Source of the DNA: Abditibacteriales bacterium
GTDB lineage: Bacteria > Armatimonadota > Abditibacteriia > Abditibacteriales > JANWYM01
Reading direction: 5' to 3'
Assembly: GCA_025055355.1 (NCBI GenBank)
Contig: JANWYM010000266.1
Span: 1-6,158 of the forward strand
Length of the DNA stretch: 6,158 nt
Position 1 is the stretch's first letter. Each line of letters starts with the position of its first letter. A program made the position numbers and the translations under genes. Positions 5,933-6,158 of this stretch are shown piece after piece. The notes under the pieces are model-generated. The model was not told the DNA's origin and did not search any database. It saw only the letters and a list, made by a program, of their open reading frames with translations.

Positions 5933-6052
5933 GAGCCTATCCGAAAGCCTTGCTATCTCCCTTGACCAAGAGGACCACACAGGGTTGTCGGCTTGCTCTG
6001 AACCTCCCCCGACCCCTCCTTGCCAAGGAGGGGAGAGTTTTCGGATAGGCTC
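5933..6052. mobile_element. MITE-like element with 14-bp terminal inverted repeats
   Basis: A 120-bp segment is bounded by GAGCCTATCCGAAA (5933-5946) and its exact reverse complement TTTCGGATAGGCTC (6039-6052). TTA lies immediately outside both ends (5930-5932 and 6053-6055), a possible 3-bp target duplication; CTTAG read as 5 bp is an alternative if the inverted repeat begins one base later. No transposase is encoded, so it would be non-autonomous. GAG ends with a TNA-type duplication recall the IS1031 group of the IS5 family; that link is from memory and unverified. Confidence 0.65.
6013..6033. repeat. Perfect hairpin inside the MITE-like element
   Basis: CCCCTCCTTG (6013-6022) and CAAGGAGGGG (6024-6033) are perfect complements around a single C, so a stem of nine or so pairs with a tiny loop could form in either strand or transcript. 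It is a common dispersed-repeat type and may be nested within the element. Confidence 0.7.
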
Positions 6053-6062
6053 TTAGGACAGA

Positions 6063-6155
6063 GGGTCGCCTTCGTAGGGGCGGGCGTCCCTGCCAGCCCG
6101 ACGTCGGGCTACCCCAGCGGGTCGCCTTCGTAGGGGCGGGCGTCCCTGCCAGCCC
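6063..6155 (+). repeat. Two perfect 37-bp direct repeats, running to the window edge
   Basis: The 37-bp unit starting GGGTCGCCTTCG and ending CCTGCCAGCCC occurs identically at 6063-6099 and 6119-6155, a period of 56 bp. The 19 bp between them complete a perfect 16-bp palindrome AGCCCGACGTCGGGCT (6095-6110). The window ends three bases after the second copy, so the copy number is unknown. The unit resembles the GTAGGGGCG-type intergenic repeats of several phyla. Confidence 0.85.
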
Positions 6156-6158
6156 AAC

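Noticed and set aside
6063..6158. CRISPR array
   Set aside because: Only two copies are seen, the 19-bp interval is too short for a spacer and completes a palindrome with the repeat end, and no cas gene is present. The unit fits an intergenic repeat better.

Overview
This 6.2 kb stretch of bacterial chromosome has moderately high G+C and carries six intact protein-coding genes, separated and followed by repeat-rich spacers. Nothing fixes the taxon. The gene mix (a CPBP membrane protease, a Gfo/Idh/MocA oxidoreductase, a xylose-isomerase-like TIM barrel), the style of the lipoprotein and the dense dispersed palindromes would suit an Armatimonadota-like or similar environmental lineage. That is an impression, not a demonstration. 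One spacer holds a textbook housekeeping-sigma promoter, so ordinary sigma-70-type transcription is likely.

Layout. On the minus strand, a small lipoprotein of unknown function (19-726) lies 42 bp downstream of a CPBP-family intramembrane protease (769-1425). The pair is probably one transcript from a perfect TTGACA-17-TATAAT promoter at 1508-1480. That promoter also settles the protease start: a GTG at 1425, not the more distant upstream ATG. After a divergent spacer with no convincing gene (1509-1784), a plus-strand pair follows: a Gfo/Idh/MocA oxidoreductase starting with TTG (1785-2729) and a GNAT acetyltransferase (2726-3196), joined by a GTGA overlap. A convergent spacer (3197-3385) contains a long imperfect inverted repeat and one copy of a dispersed palindrome. 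A minus-strand sugar phosphate isomerase/epimerase-like TIM barrel (3386-4138) comes next, divergent from a TrmA/RlmD-type RNA uracil-5-methyltransferase (4277-5653).

The last 505 bp (5654-6158) hold no gene. In order they carry a short repeat fragment, two copies of the palindrome also found at 3249, a 120-bp MITE-like element with 14-bp terminal inverted repeats and a possible TTA duplication, and two perfect 37-bp direct repeats that run to the window edge.

The oxidoreductase and the TIM barrel may both act on carbohydrates, and the protease and lipoprotein are envelope proteins. The methyltransferase is a housekeeping RNA-modification gene. No defence system, CRISPR array or complete mobile element is visible. 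The least ordinary feature is a GC-rich palindrome read in frame inside the methyltransferase: it encodes a Gly/Ser/Pro loop and also forms a terminator-like hairpin followed by seven T residues.
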